A stretch of DNA of 64,000 nucleotides from Salegentibacter tibetensis (GTDB taxonomy: Bacteria; Bacteroidota; Bacteroidia; Flavobacteriales; Flavobacteriaceae): positions 21,820-85,819 of the forward strand of contig NZ_JAIQZA010000018.1 of assembly GCF_020164485.1 (NCBI RefSeq), written 5' to 3'. The notes beneath the pieces were generated by a model, which ran no database searches, was not told the DNA's origin, and was given only the letters and a program-made list of their open reading frames with translations. This document shows, in pieces, positions 19,442 to 28,420 of this stretch. Position numbers and translations under genes: made by a program. Numbering within the stretch: position 1 is the first letter of the stretch; every line of letters begins with the position of its first letter.

Positions 19442-19472
19442 TTGCTCCTACCGCTTAATTCTTTTATCTTTG
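19442..19472 (+). promoter_or_regulatory. Bacteroidota-type promoter of kdsA
   Basis: TTG at 19442-19444, a 20-nt spacer and TATCTTTG (19465-19472) match the -33 TTG / -7 TAnnTTTG pattern of the main Bacteroidota sigma factor. The kdsA ATG is 19 nt downstream, leaving a very short leader. Confidence 0.6.
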
Positions 19473-19491
19473 TCATCTCAATTCCTTATTT

Positions 19492-20310
19492 ATGAAACTT
19501 GACCAAATACCTCAACTAAAACACACAGATTCCAACAACTTCTTTTTACTTGCCGGCCCTTGTGCTATTGAAGGCGAAGAAATGGCGCTTAGAATAGCCG
19601 AAAAAGTGGTGGAAATCACCAATAAACTGGAGATTCCTTATGTTTTTAAAGGTTCTTTTAAAAAGGCAAACCGCAGCCGAATTGATAGTTTTACCGGAAT
19701 TGGCGATGAAAAAGCCTTAAAAATCCTACGTAAAGTTTCAGAAACTTTTGAAATTCCAACCATAACCGATGTTCACGAAGTAAGCGACGCGAAAATGGCT
19801 GCTGAATACGTAGATATTCTGCAAATCCCTGCTTTTTTGGTTAGGCAAACAGATTTGGTAGTAGCAGCTGCAGAAACCGGAAAAGTGGTCAACCTAAAAA
19901 AGGGACAATTTATGAGTCCCGAAAGCATGAAACACGCCGTGACAAAGGTAACAGACTGTAATAACGAACAGGTAATGGTTACCGATCGAGGGACAATGTT
20001 TGGCTACCAGGATATGATCGTAGATTTTAGAGGAATTCCCACAATGCGTGAATTTGCTCCTACTGTTTTAGATGTCACGCATTCATTGCAACAGCCTAAC
20101 CAAAGCAGCGGTGTTACCGGGGGAAGACCGGAAATGATTGAAACCATTGCACGTGCAGGCGTGGTAAATAAAGTAGACGGTTTATTTATTGAAACCCATT
20201 TTGATCCTGCAAATGCGAAAAGTGATGGCGCTAATATGTTAGACTTAAAACATTTAGAAAAATTACTAAGCAATTTAGTCGCGATAAGAAAGACAGTAAG
20301 TAAATTATAG
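19492..20310 (+). CDS. kdsA: 3-deoxy-8-phosphooctulonate synthase (KDO-8-P synthase)
   Basis: A 272-residue enzyme that condenses arabinose-5-phosphate with phosphoenolpyruvate, the first committed step of KDO synthesis for lipopolysaccharide. Diagnostic motifs are LLAGPCAIEG (21-30), FKGSFKKANRSR, TDVHE, KKGQFMSPESM and VLDVTHSLQQP. Length is normal. It has its own promoter. The neighbours are not lipopolysaccharide genes. Confidence 0.96.
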   Translation: MKLDQIPQLKHTDSNNFFLLAGPCAIEGEEMALRIAEKVVEITNKLEIPYVFKGSFKKANRSRIDSFTGIGDEKALKILRKVSETFEIPTITDVHEVSDAKMAAEYVDILQIPAFLVRQTDLVVAAAETGKVVNLKKGQFMSPESMKHAVTKVTDCNNEQVMVTDRGTMFGYQDMIVDFRGIPTMREFAPTVLDVTHSLQQPNQSSGVTGGRPEMIETIARAGVVNKVDGLFIETHFDPANAKSDGANMLDLKHLEKLLSNLVAIRKTVSKL

Positions 20311-20501
20311 AGATTTCCATAGGTTTAAACAGTAGAATTAGTTTGATAAATTTTCAAAGTAATTTTCGCAACTAAGCTTTCTCTTTCTAAAGAAAAGCAG
20401 GTGATTTCCAACAAATTTTCCACTCGAATAACAGATACAAAGTTGGAACCAGTATAATATCAATAGTGGGAAAACTTCAATAAAAACTGCAATATTTTTG
20501 A

Positions 20502-20517
20502 TATCTACTTGTAGATA
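20502..20517. promoter_or_regulatory. Palindrome upstream of the osmolyte operon
   Basis: TATCTACTTGTAGATA is a perfect 7-bp inverted repeat with a 2-nt centre, 124 bp before the porin start. It could be an operator for the porin-BCCT-stress-protein operon, but no regulator gene is adjacent. The rest of 20311-20641 is AT-rich leader in which I see no gene; the small minus-strand frame there has no family resemblance. Confidence 0.3.
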
Positions 20518-20641
20518 AATATAGCTTATAACTCTCTTAGTTAGGAATTTAATAATTAAATATAAGTTAATCATTAAGCCAGTAACCAGTTTTCATTATA
20601 AATTAAGTTAATTTGAAATTTAAACAATCAAAATAATCTTA

Positions 20642-21784
20642 ATGAGGAACCGGGGTGCCTTTTCCTATAATCTACTTTTGGCTATTTTCTGTATTTTTAT
20701 AATAGCTCCATTAACAGCCCAGGAAGAACCTGAAGTTTCTGTTGGCGGAGCGCTGCGTTATAATTATAACTTATCTTCCTGGAAGGATGGCCAAAAAAGC
20801 CGTGGTGGTGATTTTGGTTACGATATCTTTAGAGTAAACTTTAACGCGAAATACAAAGGCGTTTACTTAAATGCTGAATATCGTCTTTATTCTGATGCTT
20901 TTGGAGGTGGTGTGATGAAACAGGGATGGATGGGATATAAATTTAACGAGATAGACGAAATTCAGATTGGGTTAACGCAAGTCCCTTTTGGCATTCAGCA
21001 ATATAACTCCCATAATTGGTTCTTCAACTTAACTTATTATATGGGGTTGGAAGACGATCATGATATGGGTGTAAAATATATTCACGCTGGTGTAAAATAT
21101 GAATATCACTTTGCATTCTTTAAAAACTCTGAAGAATTACGATTTGGAAGTGACACCGAATCTTCCACCAGCCGATATTCCTATGATGTAGTTGGCAGAA
21201 ACAAAGAAGTGAACCAATTTAACGGAAAATTCGTTTATAAATTTGGAAATAAAGCAGCAAATAGATTAGGGGTTTCAGCACAATACGGCGGACTTTATAA
21301 TTTAGACACCCAGGAAACCGGAAATCATTACGGTTTAGCCGCACATTACGAAATCACTCAAAACCGCTGGAATTTAAAAGCGCAGGCTTTAACGGCTTCC
21401 CACAATCCTATAAATGCTGAAGGAGAAAGCAGGGATGCCCTAAGTTTTGGAGCTTATGGTGCTCCCTACCAGGTTGCTGCCGACTTTAATTTATATTCCC
21501 TCGCAATCTCCAGAAATGTTCCAGTAAACCTGGGGCCTATTTCCAACCTGGAATTCTACAACGATTTTGGTTATATGCAAAAACATAAAAGCAGTTTTAC
21601 AGACTCTTATATGAACGTTACAGGAGTATTGGTTACCGCGGGGCAGGTATATACTTATATAGATTACGCTGCGGGGTACAATCATTCCTGGTTGGGAGGT
21701 AATTTTGTAGATGATTTTGCAGCCGGTAATCCCAATGCTAAATGGGAAGCAAGATTTAACATCAATATAGGCTACTATTTTTAA
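20642..21784 (+). CDS. Outer-membrane porin of the osmolyte operon
   Basis: A 380-residue barrel protein. A signal peptide (residues 1-26, ending LTAQ) is followed by EPEVSVGGALRYNYN and about 16 amphipathic strands. The final NINIGYYF has the terminal aromatic barrel signature. It resembles porin families annotated as phosphate-selective or outer-membrane channel proteins. The next gene, 23 bp downstream, is a betaine/choline-type carrier, so this porin probably passes that osmolyte across the outer membrane (inference from context). Confidence 0.75.
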   Translation: MRNRGAFSYNLLLAIFCIFIIAPLTAQEEPEVSVGGALRYNYNLSSWKDGQKSRGGDFGYDIFRVNFNAKYKGVYLNAEYRLYSDAFGGGVMKQGWMGYKFNEIDEIQIGLTQVPFGIQQYNSHNWFFNLTYYMGLEDDHDMGVKYIHAGVKYEYHFAFFKNSEELRFGSDTESSTSRYSYDVVGRNKEVNQFNGKFVYKFGNKAANRLGVSAQYGGLYNLDTQETGNHYGLAAHYEITQNRWNLKAQALTASHNPINAEGESRDALSFGAYGAPYQVAADFNLYSLAISRNVPVNLGPISNLEFYNDFGYMQKHKSSFTDSYMNVTGVLVTAGQVYTYIDYAAGYNHSWLGGNFVDDFAAGNPNAKWEARFNINIGYYF

Positions 21785-21807
21785 TTTAATTTCTGAAAAC
21801 CAATTGT

Positions 21808-23433
21808 ATGACAAAGAAAGTTACCAGAAGCGATGAGAAAAAATCAATATTTGGATTGGAAGTAAACGGACCCGTTTTCTTCATTTCCTCTTTTATTATC
21901 ATTGTGAGTATCGCCTTGACCCTTATTTTCGAGAAACAGGCAGAATCAGCATTTTCAGATATTCAGAACGCCGTTGCCAATAATGCCGACTGGTTTTTTA
22001 TTCTGTGTGTAAATATTTTTTTAATATTTCTCATCTATCTCGCACTGGGACCCTTTGGCAAACTTAGAATAGGCGGACATAAAGCAAAAACCGAATTTAA
22101 AACACTTTCCTGGTTTGCAATGCTGTTTAGTGCCGGGATGGGAATCGGATTATTGTTCTTTAGCGTGGGAGAGCCTGTAATGCATTTCACCACTCCGCCC
22201 ACCGCCGAACCTGGAACTGCAGCAGCAGCTCAGGAAGCTATGAATTTCACTTTTTTACACTGGGGTTTTCACGCCTGGGGCGTTTACGCTTTAGTTGGGC
22301 TGGCACTTGCCTATTTCACCTATACCCGGGGCTTACCCCTTACCATCAGATCTATTTTTTATCCATTTTTAGGAGATAAAATCTACGGAAAGATTGGAGA
22401 TGCCATAGATATTTTCGCGGTTTTAGCTACTTTATTTGGGCTGGCAACGTCTCTTGGATTTGGAGTGCAGCAAATAGCTTCAGGTCTGGATCACGTTTTC
22501 AATGTACCCAGCGGTATTACCACCCAGGTCCTTTTGATTGCTGGAATTACTCTTATTGCTACAATTTCGGTAGTATTAGGTGTAGATAAAGGAGTTAAGT
22601 TTCTAAGCGAATGGAATATGAGGGTTGCCCTGGTTTTGCTGGGATTAGCACTAATACTGGGGCCTACTGTATTTATTTTTAGATCTTTTGTTGAAAACAC
22701 CGGAAGCTATTTATACAATTTCATTGAAATTTCTACCTGGAGCGAAACTTTTACCGGTGGTTCCTGGCAAAACGACTGGACTGTATTTTACTGGGGATGG
22801 TGGATTGGCTGGTCGCCGTTTGTAGGAATGTTTATTGCACGAATTTCTAAGGGTAGAACTATTAGAGAGTTTGTACTGGGTGTTTTATTAGTACCCTCTT
22901 TGGTTACCTTCTTCTGGCTTTCAGCCTTTGGCAGTGTTTCAGTTCAGGAGGCTCTGGGTGGAGATATGAGTATAATAAATGCGGTTAATGATGATATTGC
23001 CACTGCCCTCTTCGTTTTCTTTGAAGATTATCCGCTTTCCATGGTAATAAATGTTGTGGCAGTAATTCTAATTGCCGGTTTCTTTGTTACTTCATCAGAT
23101 TCAGGTTCATTGGTTATTGATAGTTTAACCTCCGGAGGAAAAATAGATGCTCCAAAGGGACAACGTGTATTTTGGGCGGTAACCGAGGGTACAGTAGCGG
23201 CAGTACTCCTAATTGGTGGAGGTTTACAGGCCTTACAAACAGCTACTATTGTAACTGGTCTACCATTTGCGGTTATCCTGCTAATTATGTGTTACTCGCT
23301 GTATAAAGGATTAAAGGAAGATCTTGTTGAAATTAAGGATAAAAAAGAACAAAAAGAAATAGAGAATTATGAGGAGATCGTAAATGATATCGTTAAAAAA
23401 AGAAATCTCGGAAAAAATAAAGAACAAAACTAA
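21808..23433 (+). CDS. BCCT-family betaine/choline/carnitine carrier
   Basis: A 541-residue inner-membrane carrier with twelve predicted helices. Family signatures include MGIGLLFFSVGEP, LHWGFHAWGVYA and the substrate-site segment YWGWWIGWSPFVGMF with its Trp cluster. TSSDSGSLVID also fits the family. The C-terminal 50 residues are charged (KKEQKEIENYEEI) and could sense osmotic state, as in BetP. It imports a trimethylammonium osmolyte; which one cannot be told. It is cotranscribed with the porin before it and the stress protein after it. Confidence 0.93.
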   Translation: MTKKVTRSDEKKSIFGLEVNGPVFFISSFIIIVSIALTLIFEKQAESAFSDIQNAVANNADWFFILCVNIFLIFLIYLALGPFGKLRIGGHKAKTEFKTLSWFAMLFSAGMGIGLLFFSVGEPVMHFTTPPTAEPGTAAAAQEAMNFTFLHWGFHAWGVYALVGLALAYFTYTRGLPLTIRSIFYPFLGDKIYGKIGDAIDIFAVLATLFGLATSLGFGVQQIASGLDHVFNVPSGITTQVLLIAGITLIATISVVLGVDKGVKFLSEWNMRVALVLLGLALILGPTVFIFRSFVENTGSYLYNFIEISTWSETFTGGSWQNDWTVFYWGWWIGWSPFVGMFIARISKGRTIREFVLGVLLVPSLVTFFWLSAFGSVSVQEALGGDMSIINAVNDDIATALFVFFEDYPLSMVINVVAVILIAGFFVTSSDSGSLVIDSLTSGGKIDAPKGQRVFWAVTEGTVAAVLLIGGGLQALQTATIVTGLPFAVILLIMCYSLYKGLKEDLVEIKDKKEQKEIENYEEIVNDIVKKRNLGKNKEQN

Positions 23434-23444
23434 AAACAGGTATT

Positions 23445-24302
23445 ATGGAAAAATTCACTAATATTCTCGTTGCCCTGGACCTTTCAGAAATAGACAATTC
23501 CCTTATAAAATACGCCTCTTTCCTGGCCGATAAATTAAAGGTTGATAAGATGTATTTTGTGCATAATATCAAGAAGTATGAAATTTCTTCGCTTTTTGAA
23601 GAACAGTTAAAAGATATTAACCTGGATGAACTTATTGGAGATGAACTGAACGAAAAAGTGGAAACCCATTTTAGCAGTAAAGCCGATTGGGAGGTACTTA
23701 TTTCTGAAGATCCTTATACCGAATCCCTGATAGGTTATATCGTTAATAAATATTATATAGATCTGGTGATAGTTGGAAACAAGAATAATAAAAAAGGCAC
23801 CGGGGTTATCAGCAATAAGTTGCTTAGGCTGCTTAAATGTGATATTTTATCTATCCCGAGGGATTTCCCCCCGGAAATTAAAAATATTTGGGCCGGCACC
23901 GATTTTTCTCGTGAATCCCGAAAAATATTCAATATAGCGCAAATGCTTCAAAAAGCTACCTCGGCACCCGTAACAGCAGCTCATGTTTATTCGGTACCGG
24001 TGCAGTTTTCACCCTATGTTTCTATAAAAGATATGGTCCCAACAATTGAAAAACATGCAAAGCAGAAAAGCGAAAAGTTTATGAGCAAATTAGATTTTAA
24101 AGGTGAAATAACCTCCAGAATTATTCCGGGAAGAGATTCCAGTGTGGCAAGTAATTTACTGGATTTTGCGAATAAAAATGATGTAGATGTTTTAATCGTG
24201 GCCGATAAAGGTGCTAATAATATTTCCAACCTTTTAGTAGGAAGTGTGACCGAAGAACTATTTGGGGAAAACCCTGAATTACCTTTATGGGTTTCTAAAT
24301 AG
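23445..24302 (+). CDS. Universal stress protein with two Usp-like halves
   Basis: A 285-residue UspA-family protein, twice the single-domain length. Residues 1-140 start with FTNILVALDLSE and residues 145-285 with IKNIWAGTDFS, so there are two halves. The C-terminal half retains the nucleotide-binding end VADKGANNISNLLVGSVTEEL (GxxxxxxxxxGSV pattern), and the N-terminal half has VGNKNNKKGTGVISNKL. Eleven bp separate it from the carrier gene. Usp proteins paired with transporters can modulate them or signal stress. No membrane segment is seen. Confidence 0.85.
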   Translation: MEKFTNILVALDLSEIDNSLIKYASFLADKLKVDKMYFVHNIKKYEISSLFEEQLKDINLDELIGDELNEKVETHFSSKADWEVLISEDPYTESLIGYIVNKYYIDLVIVGNKNNKKGTGVISNKLLRLLKCDILSIPRDFPPEIKNIWAGTDFSRESRKIFNIAQMLQKATSAPVTAAHVYSVPVQFSPYVSIKDMVPTIEKHAKQKSEKFMSKLDFKGEITSRIIPGRDSSVASNLLDFANKNDVDVLIVADKGANNISNLLVGSVTEELFGENPELPLWVSK

Positions 24303-24375
24303 GTTTGGTGATTCTAATCGAGAGATTATTATGGTCAAGCTATCCCGAAACTTTGAGATTGTTTTAGACTTCAGC

Positions 24376-24467
24376 CCCGAAATTGCTTCGGGACTCTAAT
24401 ATGACACTAATAATTATTGTGCTAGATCTCCGAATAAATCCCGCCTGAACAGACGGGCAGGTTCAGG
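24376..24467. repeat. Pair of short hairpins, possible REP-like element
   Basis: CCCGAA-N5-TTCGGG (24376-24392) and CCTGAAC-N10-GTTCAGG (24444-24467) are perfect short inverted repeats in the gap between converging genes. They may act as transcript ends. The second resembles the GTTCAG part of the REP-like element at 10.5 and 16.6 kb. Confidence 0.4.
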
Positions 24468-24585
24468 ATGAGGTTTTTCAAAAACTACCTAGTACATCTT
24501 TCTATCTATTCCAACTCCTCTAAAACCTGCAGATAATCTGATGTATTTTAATAACTAATTGCAACAAGCATTGGTTAATCTAAAG

Positions 24586-25893
24586 TTACAGCCTCGTATT
24601 TACAACATTATTATAAACAGATCCAAAACTGTAACTAAGACCCACGGATAAAGAGATACCATAAGTTGTAGCCAATTGTCTTTGCTGCAGTAATACATCT
24701 TCCAGAGAAGCATCTCCTTTAGGCAGGGATAATTGATCTTGCACATAATCATAGCTGGAAGTGAAATCTACCGAAAATCCTTTAAAAACCCTCAATGAAA
24801 CCCGGCCATCGACAGAAATTCTATATTTGCTTAAATCGTGCAAAAAGTGAGAGCCTTCAATACCTGCTCTTACAGATCCCCACGGTTCCAGTACTCGAAC
24901 TCCAATTTTGAGAGACTGATTATATAAAGATTCTTCTGTTTTATCAAAAACGGTTTCTTCAAAATACTTACGATCCACGTAGCCCAAACTATAGGCAATA
25001 GTATATTCCTTTCGCAGAGCCAGTTTATAGGGGAGTAAACTATACTCTATAGCCGGAGCTACCCTATATCCAAATTTAATATTTTCAAAAGTATTAATAT
25101 TGATATTTGCAAATGCTCCAAGAGACCAGTGATCACTAATGCTTCTCACCACTCTACCCTGGAATCCATCCCTGTTTATAACACTCCTAATCTGTTCCTC
25201 ATTTCTAATATAATCCCGTTGATTATAATTAAAATATGGACGGAGCCTAATACGCCAGGTTTCTGTCACATAATCGGCAAAAAGACCGTATCTAATATCG
25301 AGAGAACTTTGACTGGTTTCTTCTTCAAATGATAATCCTCCGTAAACTTCAAATATCCAGTTATTCCAGGGATCTTCTACCTCTTCCTCCTGCTCAGGGC
25401 GATTTGAAACCTCTATATTAATATAGTTAGCAAGGGAGGTTTGAGCTACGTAAGGGATCAATCCGAGCTCTATCATAGTAGTAAGCCCACTTCTTTCTTC
25501 CTGCCGTGTGTTTAATTGAGTAGAAGTATAAGAAAGTGTATTATCGGTTCCTTCAAATTCTTTTTTACCTATAAAAGATAATGTAAATAGTCTTCCACCG
25601 CTGCCGGTGGTGTTACTTGTTATAAAAAGATGTATTTGGGCCAATTTTGGATCACGTGCAAAATTGATATAATTTATTTCCTGACGTATAAATGAATTAT
25701 CGCACCTGTCGCAATCCAAAAAAACAGAAACCACTTCCATTTCTTGTTCTGGCACCGCAGGGATACTATCATTTTTGGTTTTCTCCTGCCCATAAACAGG
25801 AGGAAAAACGTACAAAAAAAGAAAAGCGATATTTATCAGGAAGAACCGGGGAAAATTAATCCCCAATCCGTTCATCCTATTCTTACTAAACAT
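24586..25893 (-). CDS. Outer-membrane barrel protein, unknown role
   Basis: A protein of about 435 residues with a signal peptide ending in PPVYGQ. Residues 45-170 form a small mixed domain beginning VVSVFLDCDRCDNSFIRQEI, with a CxxC. An acidic linker (EQEEEVEDPWNNW) and a C-terminal barrel with repeated aromatic strands follow. Similar proteins occur widely in Bacteroidota as uncharacterised. I use ATG 25893; an upstream TTG in frame is less likely, and ATG 25875 would also leave a complete signal peptide. The role is unknown, perhaps a surface or export function. Confidence 0.65.
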   Translation of the reverse strand: MFSKNRMNGLGINFPRFFLINIAFLFLYVFPPVYGQEKTKNDSIPAVPEQEMEVVSVFLDCDRCDNSFIRQEINYINFARDPKLAQIHLFITSNTTGSGGRLFTLSFIGKKEFEGTDNTLSYTSTQLNTRQEERSGLTTMIELGLIPYVAQTSLANYINIEVSNRPEQEEEVEDPWNNWIFEVYGGLSFEEETSQSSLDIRYGLFADYVTETWRIRLRPYFNYNQRDYIRNEEQIRSVINRDGFQGRVVRSISDHWSLGAFANININTFENIKFGYRVAPAIEYSLLPYKLALRKEYTIAYSLGYVDRKYFEETVFDKTEESLYNQSLKIGVRVLEPWGSVRAGIEGSHFLHDLSKYRISVDGRVSLRVFKGFSVDFTSSYDYVQDQLSLPKGDASLEDVLLQQRQLATTYGISLSVGLSYSFGSVYNNVVNTRL

Positions 25894-26130
25894 TGTGATT
25901 TTTTTGGGAAACAAAAATAACTTTTAAAATTGAAAGCGATATCAGAATTCTCTGCAGAAATTTAAAAATGTGGATTATCGATTAACGTTTTAAGATGCCT
26001 AAGATTTTTTAATTCCTCAAAAAACAAAATAAAAATAACTTGAATCTGTGAGAGCCCCTGAAAATCTCACAAATTCACCGCTCATATAGAAAGCACCATA
26101 AACAGGACCCTGCTTAATGCCGGATTCTGC

Positions 26131-26970
26131 CTATTTAAACTCTATGTTAATGAAAACGGGTAAATGATCCGAAGGATACCTGAGATCTTTTGAATCACTT
26201 AAAATCGCATATTTTTTAACCTCAATATCGCCTTTACTGGTAAAAATATAGTCAATTCGGCGGGTAACCGACTCTTTAAAATTATAGCCGTTGAAAGTAC
26301 CTTCGGGGCCAAAATCGAGTTTGGCTATAGTTTTAGAATCATTCATTTTCTTAGCTAAAAATTGAATTGCACTGGTTTCCGGTTCAAGGTTAAGATCGCC
26401 CATTAATATTACCGGTAGGTTTTCATTATTTAATTCTGAAATTTTTTCCCAAATAAGTTTTGCACTGTTTTCTCTTGCTTTTACTCCTACGTGGTCAAAA
26501 TGCGTATTAAAAACCCAGAATGTTTTTCCTGAATTTTTCTCTTTGAATTTTGCATAAGTGCAAACCCTTTCCATCGCGGCGTCCCATCCTACGGAAATTT
26601 TTTCAGGCGTTTCTGAAAGCCAGAAAGTATTTTCTTCCAGAACTTCAAATTCTTCAGAATTATAGAAAATCGCACTAAACTCCCCTGCTTCTTTCCCATC
26701 GTCCCGCCCTACTCCAACATACTTATAATTATCCACTTCGGCTTTGAAATGCTTTAACTGGCTCAACAAAGCTTCCTGAACTCCAAAAATTTCAGGTTCA
26801 TAGAATTTTATCTGATTGGTTATATGGTCTTTTCTTTTAGACCAGGAATTAGCACCATCAGTCTCGTTAGCGAATTTGATGTTGTAGCTCATCACTTTTA
26901 CCTCCTGGCTATAAAGGATGGATCCTGAAAAGATGAAAAAGGAGAGAATAAATAAAATTTGAGTTCGCAT
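26131..26970 (-). CDS. Secreted endonuclease/exonuclease/phosphatase-family enzyme
   Basis: A 279-residue exported enzyme of the EEP (DNase I-like) fold. A signal peptide (1-21) precedes the motif order of the family: SYNIKFAN (metal Asn), FGVQEALLSQL (metal Glu), NTHFDHVG, LMGDLNLEP and the final YPSDHLPVF with the catalytic Asp-His. Members cleave nucleic acids or phosphoesters. Related Bacteroidota proteins are mostly annotated as endonuclease/exonuclease/phosphatase family only. Single-gene unit. Confidence 0.9.
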   Translation of the reverse strand: MRTQILFILSFFIFSGSILYSQEVKVMSYNIKFANETDGANSWSKRKDHITNQIKFYEPEIFGVQEALLSQLKHFKAEVDNYKYVGVGRDDGKEAGEFSAIFYNSEEFEVLEENTFWLSETPEKISVGWDAAMERVCTYAKFKEKNSGKTFWVFNTHFDHVGVKARENSAKLIWEKISELNNENLPVILMGDLNLEPETSAIQFLAKKMNDSKTIAKLDFGPEGTFNGYNFKESVTRRIDYIFTSKGDIEVKKYAILSDSKDLRYPSDHLPVFINIEFK

Positions 26971-27066
26971 AATTCTGATTTTTTATAAAGTTCGGAATAA
27001 ATAATAAACTAACTAGACTAATTAATATTTTGATAATATTATATGATAATTGAAGTTTTTTATTTT

Positions 27067-27083
27067 ACTTTGTATTTCAAAGT
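27067..27083. promoter_or_regulatory. Operator palindrome 1 of the winged-helix regulator
   Basis: ACTTTGTATTTCAAAGT: a perfect 6-bp inverted repeat (ACTTTG / CAAAGT) with a 5-nt centre, 8 bp before the start codon I chose. An almost identical site is at 28050-28066. The two bracket the regulator operon, as expected for autoregulation. Confidence 0.65.
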
Positions 27084-27091
27084 ACTTTATA

Positions 27092-27721
27092 ATGGAGAAC
27101 GAAAAGTATATTAAAGACCTCAGCGACATCAAACAAATGATGAATCGGTCCTCGCGTTTTATCTCCTTAAGTGGACTCGCCGGTGTTTTTGCTGGTTTTT
27201 ATGCTATTATAGGAGCTGTAATCGCAAAAGATTTATTATCGGAGCAGGATTCAGATGTAGATATGCTAATTGCAGACTCGATGAACAGGGAATTAATTAT
27301 GCAGTTATTGTTTGTGGCCATCGCCGTTCTTGTTCTGGCGATTGGAACAGCAGTATTCCTCACAACCCGAAAAGCAAAAAATAGCGAAGAGAAAATTTGG
27401 GATAGTACCAGTAAACGATTGCTTATTAACTTCTTTGCGCCTCTAACCGCGGGCGGAATTTTCTGTCTTGTTTTATTACAATATGGCCTCGTTGGACTTA
27501 TAGCGCCCTGTATGCTTATTTTTTACGGGCTGGCCCTTATTCACGCCAGTAAGTATACCTTTAGCGATCTTAGAAGTCTGGGATATTCAAACTTGATCCT
27601 GGGCCTCATCGCTACCCAGTTTTTAAGCTATGGATTATATTTCTGGGCGGTCGGTTTTGGCCTTTTTCATATTGTTTACGGTATCTGGATGTACAATAAG
27701 TATGACAGAAAAAATGCTTAA
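27092..27721 (+). CDS. Membrane protein cotranscribed with a winged-helix regulator
   Basis: A 209-residue protein with five or six membrane helices after a soluble N-terminus (ENEKYIKDLSDIKQMMNRSSRF). The motif ISLSGLAGVFAGFYAIIGA is typical of a Bacteroidota membrane family found beside small ArsR/MarR-like regulators. I start at ATG 27092. A start at 27050 would run through the operator and add an unconvincing stretch. Its stop overlaps the regulator ATG (TAATG), implying coupled translation. It might sense or transmit a signal to the regulator, but that is a guess. Confidence 0.75.
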   Translation: MENEKYIKDLSDIKQMMNRSSRFISLSGLAGVFAGFYAIIGAVIAKDLLSEQDSDVDMLIADSMNRELIMQLLFVAIAVLVLAIGTAVFLTTRKAKNSEEKIWDSTSKRLLINFFAPLTAGGIFCLVLLQYGLVGLIAPCMLIFYGLALIHASKYTFSDLRSLGYSNLILGLIATQFLSYGLYFWAVGFGLFHIVYGIWMYNKYDRKNA

Positions 27722-28029
27722 TGAAGAATATAATAAGTAATATAAATAAAGCCTTTGATCACAGGGTACGCCTGGGAATTATGAGTGTACTGATGGTAAA
27801 TGATTTTGCCGACTTCAACAGTCTTAAAGAACTACTGGGGGTTACAGATGGCAATATTGCTAGCCATATCAAGGCTTTAGAAAAGGAAGGTTATGTAACA
27901 GTTGAAAAATCTTTTATAGACCGAAAACCCAATACGCGTTACAGTGCAACCAGTTCGGGCCGGAAAGATTTTAAAAAGCATATAGACGCGATTGAAAACT
28001 TGCTAAATCAAAAGAATCAAAAACTATAA
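27721..28029 (+). CDS. Winged-helix transcriptional regulator (HTH_34/ArsR-like)
   Basis: A 102-residue DNA-binding protein with only a winged-helix domain. NKAFDHRVRLGIMSVL leads to the recognition part LKELLGVTDGNIASHIKALEKEGYV, and a wing with RKPNTRYSATSSGRKDF follows. This family usually represses its own operon. The two ACTTTG-N5-CAAAGT palindromes, one before its operon and one after it, are the obvious binding sites. It overlaps the preceding membrane gene by 1 bp. Confidence 0.88.
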   Translation: MKNIISNINKAFDHRVRLGIMSVLMVNDFADFNSLKELLGVTDGNIASHIKALEKEGYVTVEKSFIDRKPNTRYSATSSGRKDFKKHIDAIENLLNQKNQKL

Positions 28030-28049
28030 TTCTATTTTTTTATCATTTC

Positions 28050-28066
28050 ACTTTGAATTTCAAAGT
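28050..28066. promoter_or_regulatory. Operator palindrome 2 of the winged-helix regulator
   Basis: ACTTTGAATTTCAAAGT differs from operator 1 by one base in the centre and keeps both arms. It lies 36 bp before the small membrane gene at 28103, which should belong to the same regulon. Confidence 0.65.
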
Positions 28067-28102
28067 ACTTAAAACCACTATTAATCAATTAAATCAATCA
28101 TT

Positions 28103-28387
28103 ATGAAAACTAAAAGATTTTTAATTATCGTACTTACCGTAGGTGCACTTTTATTAATTCCCTTTATCGCCATGCAGTTTAGCACAGAAGTGGTATGGAC
28201 TGCTTCAGACTTTATAATTATGGGAATCCTACTCCTGGTTACCGGACTGGGAATTGATTTCGTTTTGAGGAAGGTTTCAAGCTTCAAAAACCGACTTATT
28301 ATCAGCGGAATCATTCTTGCAGTATTTTTTGTGATCTGGGCAGAACTGGCTGTTGGCATCTTCAGAACTCCTTTCGCCGGGAGCTAG
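28103..28387 (+). CDS. Small three-helix membrane protein
   Basis: A 94-residue protein with membrane helices at about 5-23, 32-50 and 60-83. The short basic segments between them include LRKVSSFKNR. It follows the second operator palindrome and precedes an MpaB-like oxygenase gene by 33 bp, so it is likely cotranscribed with it and controlled by the winged-helix regulator. Function unknown. Codon use is like its neighbours. Confidence 0.65.
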   Translation: MKTKRFLIIVLTVGALLLIPFIAMQFSTEVVWTASDFIIMGILLLVTGLGIDFVLRKVSSFKNRLIISGIILAVFFVIWAELAVGIFRTPFAGS

Positions 28388-28420
28388 ATATCCTGCTACA
28401 GAAAATTAAATTTAAACTGA

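Noticed and set aside
20338..20574. 78-codon minus-strand open frame in the kdsA-porin gap
   Set aside because: Low-complexity hydrophobic and aromatic reading of AT-rich DNA without homology.
27050..27091. Upstream ATG for the membrane gene at 27.1 kb
   Set aside because: The added 14 codons lie on the operator palindrome and would place it inside the coding sequence; ATG 27092 is better.
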